DNA from: Shewanella psychrotolerans
Lineage (GTDB): Bacteria; Pseudomonadota; Gammaproteobacteria; Enterobacterales; Shewanellaceae
Direction: 5' to 3'
DNA length: 64,000 nucleotides
Assembly (NCBI RefSeq): GCF_019457595.1
Contig: NZ_CP080419.1
Location: 2,852,001 to 2,916,000, forward strand
The position numbers were made by a program, and so were the translations under genes. Positions 44,991-54,244 of this stretch are shown here, one piece after another. Under the pieces are notes generated by a model that worked only from the letters and a program-made list of their open reading frames with translations, did not search any database and had not been told where the DNA came from. Every line of letters starts with the position of its first letter. Within the stretch, counting starts at the first letter, position 1.

Positions 44991-47765
44991 CTATTTGATA
45001 TTCGAGATTGAAGCAAATGCGACCGCTGTATTATAAATGATACTGGTCACTTGGGTCCAAAGAGTCAGGCTATCTTTGTATTCGGTATCCAACGGCACAA
45101 TAATGGTGTCTCCAGGTTGTAGCTGATCTCCATTACTAAACCACATTGAACGACTGGGCAACATGACCGAGCCATTCGCTTTGACGATATAAGTTCTACC
45201 ATCATCAGCACGTTCTCTGACACCACCTGACATATTTAGATACTGATCAAGTGTTAAACCCTTTTTATATCGATGCGTCGCTGCGTGCTGAACCTCTCCC
45301 ATTACTGCAATAGTTTGCTTGGTTGATGGTACATAAAGTACATCAGCATCTTCTAATTGTATATCCGCTTCGTCTATACCAATCGATATAGCCGAAAGGT
45401 CTACAACCAAACGCCCTACAGCCTCGATGTTTTCGAGATCGGTTAGCATCATTTGGGCATCGGCATAATTGACAACATCACCGTCTTTCGATACACCACG
45501 AGTAGCAATATCTCTGCGTAGCTGATCAGCTAATTTTTTAATTTCAAGTTGCTCTTGAAGTCGAACCGACTCACGAACAAATACTGCAGAAGGAAGATAA
45601 GCAAAACTAGTAAAACCACCAGCTCTTTCTACAACGTCTTTAAGGGTTTCTCCGCGTCGAATGTTATAGACCCCAGGGAAAAGCACCTCACCACGGATTT
45701 CGACTGACTTATTTTCTTGCCATTCAGGCGTTGTCATTACAGTAATAATATCCCGTTCTTTTAAAGGCAGATTGGCACTTGACTCACCATTTAAAGCTTC
45801 CAAAAGTTCAATATTTTGATGTGCTATAGTCGAGCCATCAGCAGCAGTAACAGTACGTGTCAGTTCTGCTCTAGCAGTATAGGCCCCCTCTTTAAGACCA
45901 CCAGCGGCTTTGATTGCGTCAGCAATCTTGGCATTAACCGCAAGAGGATAGATTCCTTCATGAAAAACCTGCCCCTTAATTGCAACTATCGGCACCCCCT
46001 CACCAGAACGACTTTGATGGTTTAGTCTCATTATTATGGGGTAAAGTAGCTCACTACGGTTCATTAATCCACTGAGTTGAAGGAGCTCAGGATCTTCAAA
46101 TAGGTTCGCCATCATCCTATTAACTTCACCTTTTACCGCTAACGCATCATCATCATCATCAACTTGTTCATTATTAACAACCACACCACCAAGTTGGCTG
46201 CGATTGCGTAATTTTTGATTTTCTAACTGAGAGAAACCAACCTTAAATAGATCTTTTGAAAGTGAATCATCACCAACCAGTTGAACCACTTTTTCAACTC
46301 TTTCTCTAACGAGTTTATTAAGTTCGAAGCGATTTTGAGCATCATCACTAAAATTAAATATGATGACTATGTCTCGAGGGTTTAGCTCTAAGTTCTGATT
46401 ATCTGATTTATCAATTATCGCGCTGGATGGTGCAAATTGATGAACCTCGATATCACCATGCTTATTAAGTTCTCTGATAATAATCGCATAGTCGAGATCT
46501 GCTGACGGCTGAAGATCACCCCAGATAGATGGAAGTAAATCACTTATTTTTTGCCCTTGATACCATTGATATTTACCTGGACGAATAACAGCACCAGCTA
46601 CTGTTATGGCATCTTCGTATTGAGATGTCGCAGTTTTCACTTTGATAACATCGCCAGCTTTGGCCTCCGTGGACATACCTTTTTCACTTGTTAAATCCAC
46701 ATTTTTTATGGTTTTCAAGCCTTGCTTATTGTAACGTTCGATACTGCTGCTTCTCGGATAGGCGCCACTTTTAAGACCACCGGCCATGGAAATAACGCTC
46801 CCTATGGACTCTGTACCTTTAAGCTCATAGATAGCCGGGCGTCGAACTTCACCATCTACAGATACCAGACCACCAACCGAGGGAATAAACACAACATCAC
46901 CAGAGCGCAACCGCATGTCGTTCGAAGCATCACCGCGCATCAACAGATCATAAAGGTCTAATGTCCCTATAAGCTTACCTTTACGTTTTAATTGAATGTT
47001 TCTTAACGATCCAATTTCAGCAATACCTCCTGCGACAAACAGTGCTTGGGTTATTGTAGAAAGACTGGATACAGTATATGACCCAGGCTTATACGCATCA
47101 CCAGCAACAAAAATCCGTATAGAACGAAGCTCACCCATAGTGATACTAGATTCAACACCTATCATCTGCTGCTTAATGCGCGCAGAGATTGTTTTGCGTA
47201 GGTCTTCAAACTTCAAACCTAATACAGATATGGGTCCCAACTCAGGGAATTGAATATTGCCATCACGGCCGATAACCAAGTCATACTCTTTATTCTCTTT
47301 ACCATAAAGCTGTACCTTGATATTGTCACCAGGGCCCACCAGATACTCACCAGGTACAGGAATATCCGATACGGGAGCGAAAGTAGTAGGCTCACCTTCA
47401 AACAGGTCATATCCATATGGCTGTAATTTTTTTGTATCTTTATCTTTTTGATCTTTAAGGAATTGAGCAACCTCTTCTACAACGAGCTGCTGTTCTTTTA
47501 ACTCTTTAGCTTTTTCATCCTCCACTTCTCTTGGATTTATAATTGGCTGATCATCAAATCCATTCTGAGAGGTTTGTGGACTAGAGGTAAGCATTGCAGG
47601 ATCAAGTCCATATTGTTTCGCTACACGCTGTTGTTCAGCCTTGGGTAGCTTCTTGAATTGCTCTATCATCTGCGGTGAGGGAGTGACTGCATGCGCCACT
47701 CCACTTATCAAACATAAAATACTCATGCTAACGATGATTAGTTTCTTCACTTTTTGCAACACCAC
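44991..47765 (-). CDS. Polysaccharide export protein with multiple SLBB domains (Wza-related)
   Basis: A 924-residue envelope protein, far longer than Wza (about 380). It has a signal peptide ending GVAHA without a lipobox, a Poly_export domain (about 135-220; EYLVGPGDNIKVQLYG), and several SLBB domains (segments such as VAGDAYKPGSYTV, VDGEVRRPAIYEL, VAGAVIRPGKYQW, IKGQVFHEGIYPL, IRGEVLFPGVYNI, VMGEVQHAATHRY). Proteins of this kind form or line the export channel for capsule or O-polysaccharide. The start is one of two adjacent GTG codons after a GGAGAG site. It lies upstream of the T2SS block on the same strand. Confidence 0.9.
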   Translation of the reverse strand: MVLQKVKKLIIVSMSILCLISGVAHAVTPSPQMIEQFKKLPKAEQQRVAKQYGLDPAMLTSSPQTSQNGFDDQPIINPREVEDEKAKELKEQQLVVEEVAQFLKDQKDKDTKKLQPYGYDLFEGEPTTFAPVSDIPVPGEYLVGPGDNIKVQLYGKENKEYDLVIGRDGNIQFPELGPISVLGLKFEDLRKTISARIKQQMIGVESSITMGELRSIRIFVAGDAYKPGSYTVSSLSTITQALFVAGGIAEIGSLRNIQLKRKGKLIGTLDLYDLLMRGDASNDMRLRSGDVVFIPSVGGLVSVDGEVRRPAIYELKGTESIGSVISMAGGLKSGAYPRSSSIERYNKQGLKTIKNVDLTSEKGMSTEAKAGDVIKVKTATSQYEDAITVAGAVIRPGKYQWYQGQKISDLLPSIWGDLQPSADLDYAIIIRELNKHGDIEVHQFAPSSAIIDKSDNQNLELNPRDIVIIFNFSDDAQNRFELNKLVRERVEKVVQLVGDDSLSKDLFKVGFSQLENQKLRNRSQLGGVVVNNEQVDDDDDALAVKGEVNRMMANLFEDPELLQLSGLMNRSELLYPIIMRLNHQSRSGEGVPIVAIKGQVFHEGIYPLAVNAKIADAIKAAGGLKEGAYTARAELTRTVTAADGSTIAHQNIELLEALNGESSANLPLKERDIITVMTTPEWQENKSVEIRGEVLFPGVYNIRRGETLKDVVERAGGFTSFAYLPSAVFVRESVRLQEQLEIKKLADQLRRDIATRGVSKDGDVVNYADAQMMLTDLENIEAVGRLVVDLSAISIGIDEADIQLEDADVLYVPSTKQTIAVMGEVQHAATHRYKKGLTLDQYLNMSGGVRERADDGRTYIVKANGSVMLPSRSMWFSNGDQLQPGDTIIVPLDTEYKDSLTLWTQVTSIIYNTAVAFASISNIK

Positions 47766-48200
47766 AACTCTCCGATAATCGTACTTACAACCAGTTCCTT
47801 TGGGTAAGGACTCAGGCTAAAATTGGGGTGAATCCCGAATTGAGGATATCACCTTAATATTTCCCAAAAAATCGATGAAACTATTACCAACTTTGAAGCC
47901 TCAAAACTGAAACCATCAAAATTAATAACTAAAAATTCGGGGTGATTATACGCCTTTAATGGCTTCAGTACAGTATAAGAACCATTCAAACAACCCTAAT
48001 TACGCAGTGTTAACAAAATACACTTAAATTGACAGCATCCAAAACCCCAACAAAACATATACAAACTAACCTAGCGATTGAGTAGGAGTTAAACGCCATA
48101 AGCCTCAATCATGACATAGGGCAACTTATCTAAGGTTCAGCTGAACTTATTAGTAAGATAGATTTTTAGCAATAGCGAATATATTAAATTTGCAACCCCT

Positions 48201-48230
48201 CCTGTGTTCAAATCCTCGCCACTTGGACCA
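48201..48230 (+). other. tRNA 3'-end-like fragment
   Basis: Contains GTTCAAATCC as in a T-loop and, 20 nt on, a terminal CCA after an acceptor-like stretch. The flanking bases do not pair as a proper T-stem and no 5' half exists upstream, so this is not a tRNA gene. It may be a relic of integration at a tRNA, or chance. Confidence 0.3.
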
Positions 48231-48236
48231 ATCAAA

Positions 48237-48266
48237 TTGACTTTTGTCTTATTAAAAGGGTATATA
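48237..48266 (+). promoter_or_regulatory. Candidate promoter of the POT transporter gene
   Basis: TTGACT (48237-48242), an 18-bp spacer and TATATA (48261-48266). It would give a leader of about 210 nt. Confidence 0.45.
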
Positions 48267-48481
48267 AGGTGGGTTTAAAACAATTTTACACCCTAAATAT
48301 TAAAATATAACAAAAATCTACAACAATTAAGCCACCTCGAAACTTAGATTTTTACAAATAAAATCAATCAGTTAAAAGCATCAGGCTTTTTTGTCGTTAA
48401 GATATGGTAATACTCGCAACAACAAATTTTTCTACATATATTTTTATGTAGGCAATCACAAGCTGAAGGTGGAAGACTTAC

Positions 48482-49951
48482 ATGAGCGTAGCTAAACCCC
48501 AAGGTACGATGCTCGGGCATCCTAAGGGATTATTCCTGTTATTTACAACAGAATTATGGGAACGATTCAGTTATTACGCAATGCGTGCGATTTTGGTTTT
48601 ATATCTGGTCGACGCTGTTCAATCGCAAGGTGGTCATGGATTGGGTTGGACCCAAGCCGATGCACTTTCGCTCTACGGAACATTTACAGGCCTTGTTTAC
48701 TTAACCCCGCTCATCGGTGGTTGGTTAGCTGATACCTATTTAGGCCAGCGTAAGGCCATTGTTATTGGTGGCGCATTAATGGCCGCAGGCCAATTCATTC
48801 TTGGTACCCCTCATGCGTGGGTTCAAGGTATGGAAACGGAAGTGTTCTATGTCGGTTTAGGCGTACTTATTTTAGGTAACGGTTTATTTAAGCCTAATAT
48901 CTCTACCATGGTGGGCGATCTGTATGAAGAAGGCGATCATCGACGTGATGGTGCATTCACTATCTTCTACATGGGTATCAACGTTGGTGCATTCCTATCG
49001 GGTATTATCGTAGGCTCTGTCGTTGCCTATTTTGACGGTAACTTCCAAGCTGGTTTCCTATGTGCTGGTATTGGTATGGTATTGTCATTAATCATTCAAT
49101 TTGTATTCGCACAAAAGTTACTTGGTGATATTGGCCGCGTACCAGCAGCGCAACTTGAGAAAGAAAAAGCGGCCGAGCGTGGTGAAATTCGTAAAGAGCC
49201 ACTGACCAAAGTAGAGCGTGATCGCATTAAAGTTATCATGATCATGGGTTTGTTCACGATCATTTTCTGGGCAGGCTTCGAGCAAGCTGGCGGCTTGATG
49301 AACTTATTCACTAATGACTTCACCGACCGAATGATCGGTTCATGGGAAGTACCAACAACTTGGTTCCAGTCATTGAACGCTATGTTCATCGTTATTTTTG
49401 CACCGGTAGTGGCTTCAATCTGGATCCGCTTAGGTAAAAATGAACCGAACTCACCGGTTAAATTCGCTTTAGGTCTTATCCTACTGGGTATTGGTTTCCT
49501 ATTCATGATTGGTGCTGTACTTGAAATGGGCGGTGACGCTAGTGCTAAATCAAGCATGTGGTGGTTAGTCGGTGCCTACTTCTTCCATACTATGGGTGAA
49601 CTCTGCCTATCGCCTATCGGGCTGTCTATGGTGACCAAACTGGCTCCACTGCGTATCGCATCTTTGATGATGGGTGCATGGTTCCTATTCGTTGCCGCTG
49701 CTAACAAAATTGGTGGTGTTGTAGGTTCATTCATCGGCCACGGTGGTGCTAAGGAAGAGCAACTTGCAAACGCTATGTCTATCTTCGCTGGTATTGCGAT
49801 TACTGCTGCACTTTCTGGTGTCATTCTTTATTTCATGTCAGACAAGCTAGTCGACTGGATGCATGGTGCTGAAGACGGTCACCATACCGAAGAAGAAGCT
49901 CTGGAAGAAGAGATCGCGATTACTGCAGAGCATGAAGCGATTAAAAGATAA
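48482..49951 (+). CDS. POT-family proton-coupled di/tripeptide transporter
   Basis: A 489-residue inner-membrane transporter of the PTR2/POT family with about fourteen helices. It has the family signature ELWERFSYYAMR (ExxERFxYY), the GGWLADTYLGQR loop and FYMGINVGAFLS. It imports di- and tripeptides with protons. Codon use is that of a well-expressed gene. A GGTGGAAG site precedes the ATG. The acidic, His-containing C-terminal tail is cytoplasmic. Confidence 0.95.
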   Translation: MSVAKPQGTMLGHPKGLFLLFTTELWERFSYYAMRAILVLYLVDAVQSQGGHGLGWTQADALSLYGTFTGLVYLTPLIGGWLADTYLGQRKAIVIGGALMAAGQFILGTPHAWVQGMETEVFYVGLGVLILGNGLFKPNISTMVGDLYEEGDHRRDGAFTIFYMGINVGAFLSGIIVGSVVAYFDGNFQAGFLCAGIGMVLSLIIQFVFAQKLLGDIGRVPAAQLEKEKAAERGEIRKEPLTKVERDRIKVIMIMGLFTIIFWAGFEQAGGLMNLFTNDFTDRMIGSWEVPTTWFQSLNAMFIVIFAPVVASIWIRLGKNEPNSPVKFALGLILLGIGFLFMIGAVLEMGGDASAKSSMWWLVGAYFFHTMGELCLSPIGLSMVTKLAPLRIASLMMGAWFLFVAAANKIGGVVGSFIGHGGAKEEQLANAMSIFAGIAITAALSGVILYFMSDKLVDWMHGAEDGHHTEEEALEEEIAITAEHEAIKR

Positions 49952-49971
49952 GTTGCTAGATTTGTAGAATG

Positions 49972-50005
49972 AAAAACGCCTCACTATTTGTAGTGAGGCG
50001 TTTTT
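49972..50005. terminator. Bidirectional terminator
   Basis: Perfect 15-bp stem (49972-49986 and 49991-50005; core ACGCCTCACTA) with a TTTG loop and A/T runs at both sides. It serves the POT gene and the convergent response-regulator gene. Confidence 0.93.
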
Positions 50006-50044
50006 ATTTATGCAGTTTATGTCTCAGCGCCTGCAGTCTTGTCG

Positions 50045-51148
50045 CTAAAAACTCATTTGTACATAACCACCTGGCGCAATCGTCGTTTGATATGTGAGGC
50101 CGAGAAACTCATTGCAGAGCAACATCTCTTTATGCTCAGGAATACTAGAGATAATACACAGGCTTTCTCCAGGCATTAAATTTCTAAATTGAGTGCTAGG
50201 TTGTCCCCACTCTAAAACCCCAATCTGGAGCGAATCAGGCATTGCTAGCGGTAATAATCCCTCTTCATTACGGATGTAACAACGAAGTCCTTTGCCCGCT
50301 TGTGCAATAGACGCTCTAAAGTGACTGAGTTCTAGCACCACATAGACAATATCCACATAGATATTTAAACCTGATTTACTCATACGCTCATTAAGATAAC
50401 TAAGCATGTTGAATGGTTCTATAACGGTTTGCGTATTGCTATTTCTAAACAATTTAAGCTTCTGATTAACAAAGCTTTTAAGCAGAACACTTGCAAATGC
50501 GCAACGATTATCTTGTGGATGAAAATGCGCCATATACATTATTAAGTATTGATCGCCGACACTAGCGCTATCAATAAAATAAGCACTAACATCATCATTT
50601 TTGAAAAGGCTGTAGTCGATCTTAGCTTTGGGATAGTCTATTTCTGATGGCGGGAAAAGCTGTTGTTGCACGCTCTTGGCTGCTTCGGCATTTTGCTCTA
50701 ACAACGCAAGATGTTCCTCGAGCTCTTGATATGAGAGTTCTTCAAGATCGTCGAGTTGAACATCTTGCTGATGTGCGCCACCTAAACACTGATGAATTGC
50801 ATTTTCGATTAGACAAAGGTCATTGACAGGCTTAACTAAATAGTCACACGCCCCCACCCGAAGAGCCTCAACGACATCAGCCATCACTTGATTGCCTGAA
50901 ACGACAATACACAGCGTGCTAGGTTTACGCTTAATCATCTGTTTAAGCATGTCCAAACCACCTAAGATTGGCATACTTAAATCGGCGAGAACGATATCGA
51001 AATCACGCTGGCAAAATCGCTCCAGCCCTTGTTGGCCATCATCGGCTTCAACGACAGTAGCACCTCTACTCGATAAAAATGCCGCAACAACGCTGCGAAA
51101 GACCGGATCGTCTTCGACCAACAATATCACTAGATCTTCTAACGCCAT
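50045..51148 (-). CDS. Response regulator with degenerate PP2C-like output domain (RssB-type)
   Basis: A 367-residue protein. The receiver domain (1-125) has the acidic pair in LVEDDP, the phosphoryl Asp in IVLADLSMP near 56, and the Lys in YLVKPV near 106. A coiled linker (about 130-165) leads to a SpoIIE/PP2C-like domain that lacks the metal-binding Asp-Gly motifs of active phosphatases: the GGDxxD position reads NDDVSAYFID. This architecture matches RssB, the adaptor for sigma-S turnover, or partner-switch regulators. Which of these it is cannot be decided here. Confidence 0.85.
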   Translation of the reverse strand: MALEDLVILLVEDDPVFRSVVAAFLSSRGATVVEADDGQQGLERFCQRDFDIVLADLSMPILGGLDMLKQMIKRKPSTLCIVVSGNQVMADVVEALRVGACDYLVKPVNDLCLIENAIHQCLGGAHQQDVQLDDLEELSYQELEEHLALLEQNAEAAKSVQQQLFPPSEIDYPKAKIDYSLFKNDDVSAYFIDSASVGDQYLIMYMAHFHPQDNRCAFASVLLKSFVNQKLKLFRNSNTQTVIEPFNMLSYLNERMSKSGLNIYVDIVYVVLELSHFRASIAQAGKGLRCYIRNEEGLLPLAMPDSLQIGVLEWGQPSTQFRNLMPGESLCIISSIPEHKEMLLCNEFLGLTYQTTIAPGGYVQMSF

Positions 51149-51275
51149 TAAGCTTCCTCATACTTTGCTCGTGAGGCAAAGTAAACTAATCTAGTATATC
51201 CCTATACGATTGTAAGCAATATCAATTGCCACGCCGTTCGTTCAAAGTTGATCAAATCATGCATCACCTTTAAAA

Positions 51276-52061
51276 CTAATCAAGCTCTTTCATATACTCA
51301 TCAAGCAGTTCGTCATCATCAGTCGATACAGGCACATCACCATCATAAACTTTATAATCAAGATACTGGATATAGGCTTCCTTTACGAAAGTGTAGGGGT
51401 CTAAGGCATTATCGACAAGCCGCTCTTGATCGATAGCAGAGGCACGTTTATGCAAATTTTTCAGCCCCCATTTAGCTAAAGACTGCCAGATGGTTAAATC
51501 TGACAATGGAAAATATAGACTATCAATCCAATCAGATGCTAACTCTCTGGTAACATAAGGTCCAAGAAACGGCGCCATAAAATAGGGACCATTAGGAACA
51601 CCGTAATAACCTAAGACCTCATTGAATTGATCTTGTTTTCGTGACAATCCAATCATATCTGCAACATCAATGACGCCCAAAAGACCAATAGTAGTATTGA
51701 TGGTAAACCGACCGCCAGCATTTGCTGCCCATCCCCACTTGCCTTGTAAAGCGTTATTGACAAGAGAACTAGGTTCGTCAAAGTTCAAGACAAAGTTACT
51801 AACCCCAGTCTTCACGGGACGAGGTAGATAGTCATTATAGCTATGGGCTACTGGCCGATAAATATACCTATCCATAAACTGATAGTTAAAATCCCACATA
51901 GCTCGGTTAAAGCCTTCGATTGGGTCTCGGGGATCATTATAAACAATGCTAACTTCTTTAGTACTGCTATCCTTAGCAATTTCATCGCCTTGTTCTACTG
52001 TTTGAGCCGCAATCGGCGCCCCTATGATAAGTAGACTTAACGCAATCCATTTAAACTTCAT
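51276..52061 (-). CDS. mlaA: MlaA (VacJ) outer-membrane phospholipid-retrieval protein
   Basis: A 261-residue protein with the MlaA core: DPIEGFNRAMWDFN, FVLNFDEPSSLVNNALQG, RFTINTTIGLLGVIDVA, and LGYYGVPNGPYFMAPFLGP. It removes misplaced phospholipids from the outer leaflet of the outer membrane with the Mla system, whose other genes are not here. The signal peptide (MKFKWIALSLLIIGAPIAAQT) has no lipobox Cys, unlike E. coli MlaA, which is a lipoprotein; a stop codon three codons upstream rules out a longer form. The C-terminus is acidic. Confidence 0.93.
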   Translation of the reverse strand: MKFKWIALSLLIIGAPIAAQTVEQGDEIAKDSSTKEVSIVYNDPRDPIEGFNRAMWDFNYQFMDRYIYRPVAHSYNDYLPRPVKTGVSNFVLNFDEPSSLVNNALQGKWGWAANAGGRFTINTTIGLLGVIDVADMIGLSRKQDQFNEVLGYYGVPNGPYFMAPFLGPYVTRELASDWIDSLYFPLSDLTIWQSLAKWGLKNLHKRASAIDQERLVDNALDPYTFVKEAYIQYLDYKVYDGDVPVSTDDDELLDEYMKELD

Positions 52062-52247
52062 ATAGCTTTAGTTCCTAATTAATATCACCGCAGTTAAAGT
52101 CAGAAGCATTTAATGACGATATAGGTGATACTAGACTACACAGTTTGATTTTCATTTTGAGACCGACAAGGATACTCGTCATATTCGCGAGGTCAAATTG
52201 AAATTTGTAAAATGTATTAATCAACCCCATTTAAATGGAGTCACGTT

Positions 52248-54224
52248 GTGAGTGAACAAAACCTAAACATCACCCAAGGATCGGCTCCCGCAGGGCATTC
52301 ATTTCAGCTGTCTCAAACTCCACAACCAGATAAACTAATCCCTGTTAATATTCAATTTACAGAGCTTAAAGATTCAATCGTTCTAAACAAACAGACACTG
52401 ACAATCGATTATCAACAAGCTTCAGATCGCCAACTGTTAAAAGCGTCCGCCGATCAGCCTTCATCAACGGTGCAACTTGCGACACAGTCCATTACAGCAG
52501 ACGAACTTAAAGGACTATTGCAAGTGATCGGCACGACAAAAACCGTAGACTTACCCAGAACTTTGCTGGCCTACATAAAAGGCAATAATATTTCGATGGC
52601 TCAGCTAATCAATTTAGCAGAGAGAGTACAAGGCTATCCAATTGGTGAAGCAAAAATCATTAATAATTTGGTGTCCATACCACCATCAATACAATTTAGA
52701 CTGCCTCAGGGACAAGTACTCGATGGAAGCTACTCAGCAAGCTTAATGAGTATAAAGGGAGACTTACAGTTAGCATTAACACCAAGATTAGCTCAGATAC
52801 CTATTACACTTACCGGTGAGCAAGGCCAGCTAGAAAGAGTCATCAGTAACGATGGTATTGCAACATCATTAACACAGAAAATGTCGCTCGTAAGCGGATA
52901 CGGACAGCTGCTTCATAACCTTGGTAAATACTCGCTCACACAGCAGCAACTAGCCACTCTAGCTAAACCTTTAGAGGCACCGACAGCTTTCACGTTACAA
53001 ACGCCTCAAAACCTAATACCAAAACAGTTTCTTGGTTTAAATTCGCAACGGCTGCAAACCAGCCTTACTGACACAATCATATCTGATCCGATAATTAAGC
53101 AACTCAGCAATAGAATGGTGCTTTCTGTGCCAACTGAATCTCCCCCTTCAGTGGCGCAAGGTCGACAGGCTTATAGGCCTGAAACATCTCAAATTGCAGG
53201 GTTGTCGCAAACTCTGTTGTTTAAAATGATAAATAATATCAATACGCAAGCCTTATCAACGCCTATTACTGCGGCATTGACAACGTCCTTAGTAACAAAG
53301 ATCGGCTTGCAGCAGATAAATATGCCAACGGACACAAGCCAGTCATTATCAAACAAACTAACACTGGGAAGTGCAGATGTAAGTGCGAGTGACACTAAAG
53401 CGATGCATCGAGGCCTCAATCAAGCACTAAATCTTATTGCTGATAAAAGCCTGCCAAATGCAGATAGCGGCCAACTGATAAGTAAACGGTCACTACTCTC
53501 ATTACTCCAGCAAATTCAACCTTTGGCTTTTCCTAGGCCACTGGGAGAATTGGCTACGCCAACTGTATTGCAACAGGAACTCGTCGATAGTATTGCAGCG
53601 TCAATCGTGTCATCCTCCTTGCCAAAATTAGCAACGAGCAGCCACAGTAGTACGATAGGTATCTTATTTCAGCTCCTTTTAGGTCGGCAACATCAACAGT
53701 CTAATACTAATCAGTTAAATCAGTATCTAAATCAGTTACAACAAAAGTTAGGGATGCGTTCGCCCCTATTGAATCTATTAGATAAGGCTAACACTGGTGA
53801 TGTAATGGGCAAGTTAATTTCCGGTCTTACGCTTTACCAACAAGCGAGCAGTGACACAACCCAAGCCACTAACTGGTATTTCACCCTCCCCTATATGTTG
53901 GATAGTCGACAAGAAGAGCTAGAGGGCCACTTCGAACAGAACAAAGAAGCAGACGCCAAAAACCAGCATTGGCGTTTACAGCTCAAATTTAATTTAACCC
54001 TCGGTGCCATCTTAATTAATGCCGAAGTAAACAAAAATAGACTCAAACTTGGATTTACTTCTGATAGTGACAAGCTATTGTCTCAAGTGAGCAATAAACT
54101 CACGCCACTTTCTCAGAAAATTTCCGCTATCGGCCTTGTTACTGACAATATTGTCACCCATAAAGCAAAAGTGCCAGGAAGCTTACTACCTGGTGAGCAT
54201 TACCTTGTTAAAATTAAAGCATAA
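52248..54224 (+). CDS. FliK-like protein (Flg_hook C-terminal domain)
   Basis: A 658-residue protein, Gln/Ser/Leu-rich and low in complexity for most of its length, ending in a beta-rich domain (about 545-658: WRLQLKFNLTLGAILINAEV...LKLGFTSDSDKLLSQV) that resembles the hook-length control domain of FliK. The GTG start follows GGAG. The gene next to it encodes the C-terminal domain of FlhB, the natural partner of FliK's C-terminus. Neither is the main flagellar copy, which usually lies in the fli operon. A role in export switching is inferred. Confidence 0.8.
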   Translation: MSEQNLNITQGSAPAGHSFQLSQTPQPDKLIPVNIQFTELKDSIVLNKQTLTIDYQQASDRQLLKASADQPSSTVQLATQSITADELKGLLQVIGTTKTVDLPRTLLAYIKGNNISMAQLINLAERVQGYPIGEAKIINNLVSIPPSIQFRLPQGQVLDGSYSASLMSIKGDLQLALTPRLAQIPITLTGEQGQLERVISNDGIATSLTQKMSLVSGYGQLLHNLGKYSLTQQQLATLAKPLEAPTAFTLQTPQNLIPKQFLGLNSQRLQTSLTDTIISDPIIKQLSNRMVLSVPTESPPSVAQGRQAYRPETSQIAGLSQTLLFKMINNINTQALSTPITAALTTSLVTKIGLQQINMPTDTSQSLSNKLTLGSADVSASDTKAMHRGLNQALNLIADKSLPNADSGQLISKRSLLSLLQQIQPLAFPRPLGELATPTVLQQELVDSIAASIVSSSLPKLATSSHSSTIGILFQLLLGRQHQQSNTNQLNQYLNQLQQKLGMRSPLLNLLDKANTGDVMGKLISGLTLYQQASSDTTQATNWYFTLPYMLDSRQEELEGHFEQNKEADAKNQHWRLQLKFNLTLGAILINAEVNKNRLKLGFTSDSDKLLSQVSNKLTPLSQKISAIGLVTDNIVTHKAKVPGSLLPGEHYLVKIKA

Positions 54225-54244
54225 TAAAGCGATAGGATAAGCTA

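Larger units (their letters stand above)
47766..48481. other. Divergent region between the SLBB gene and the POT transporter gene
   Basis: A 716-bp AT-rich region with promoters for both flanking genes. It contains a tRNA-3'-end-like fragment (48201-48230) and a candidate promoter for the transporter (48237-48266) with a leader of about 210 nt. In the leader are a small terminator-like hairpin AAAAGC/GCTTTT followed by TT (48374-48392) and a CTACATA/TATGTAG hairpin (48432-48451). No gene is visible. Confidence 0.5.
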
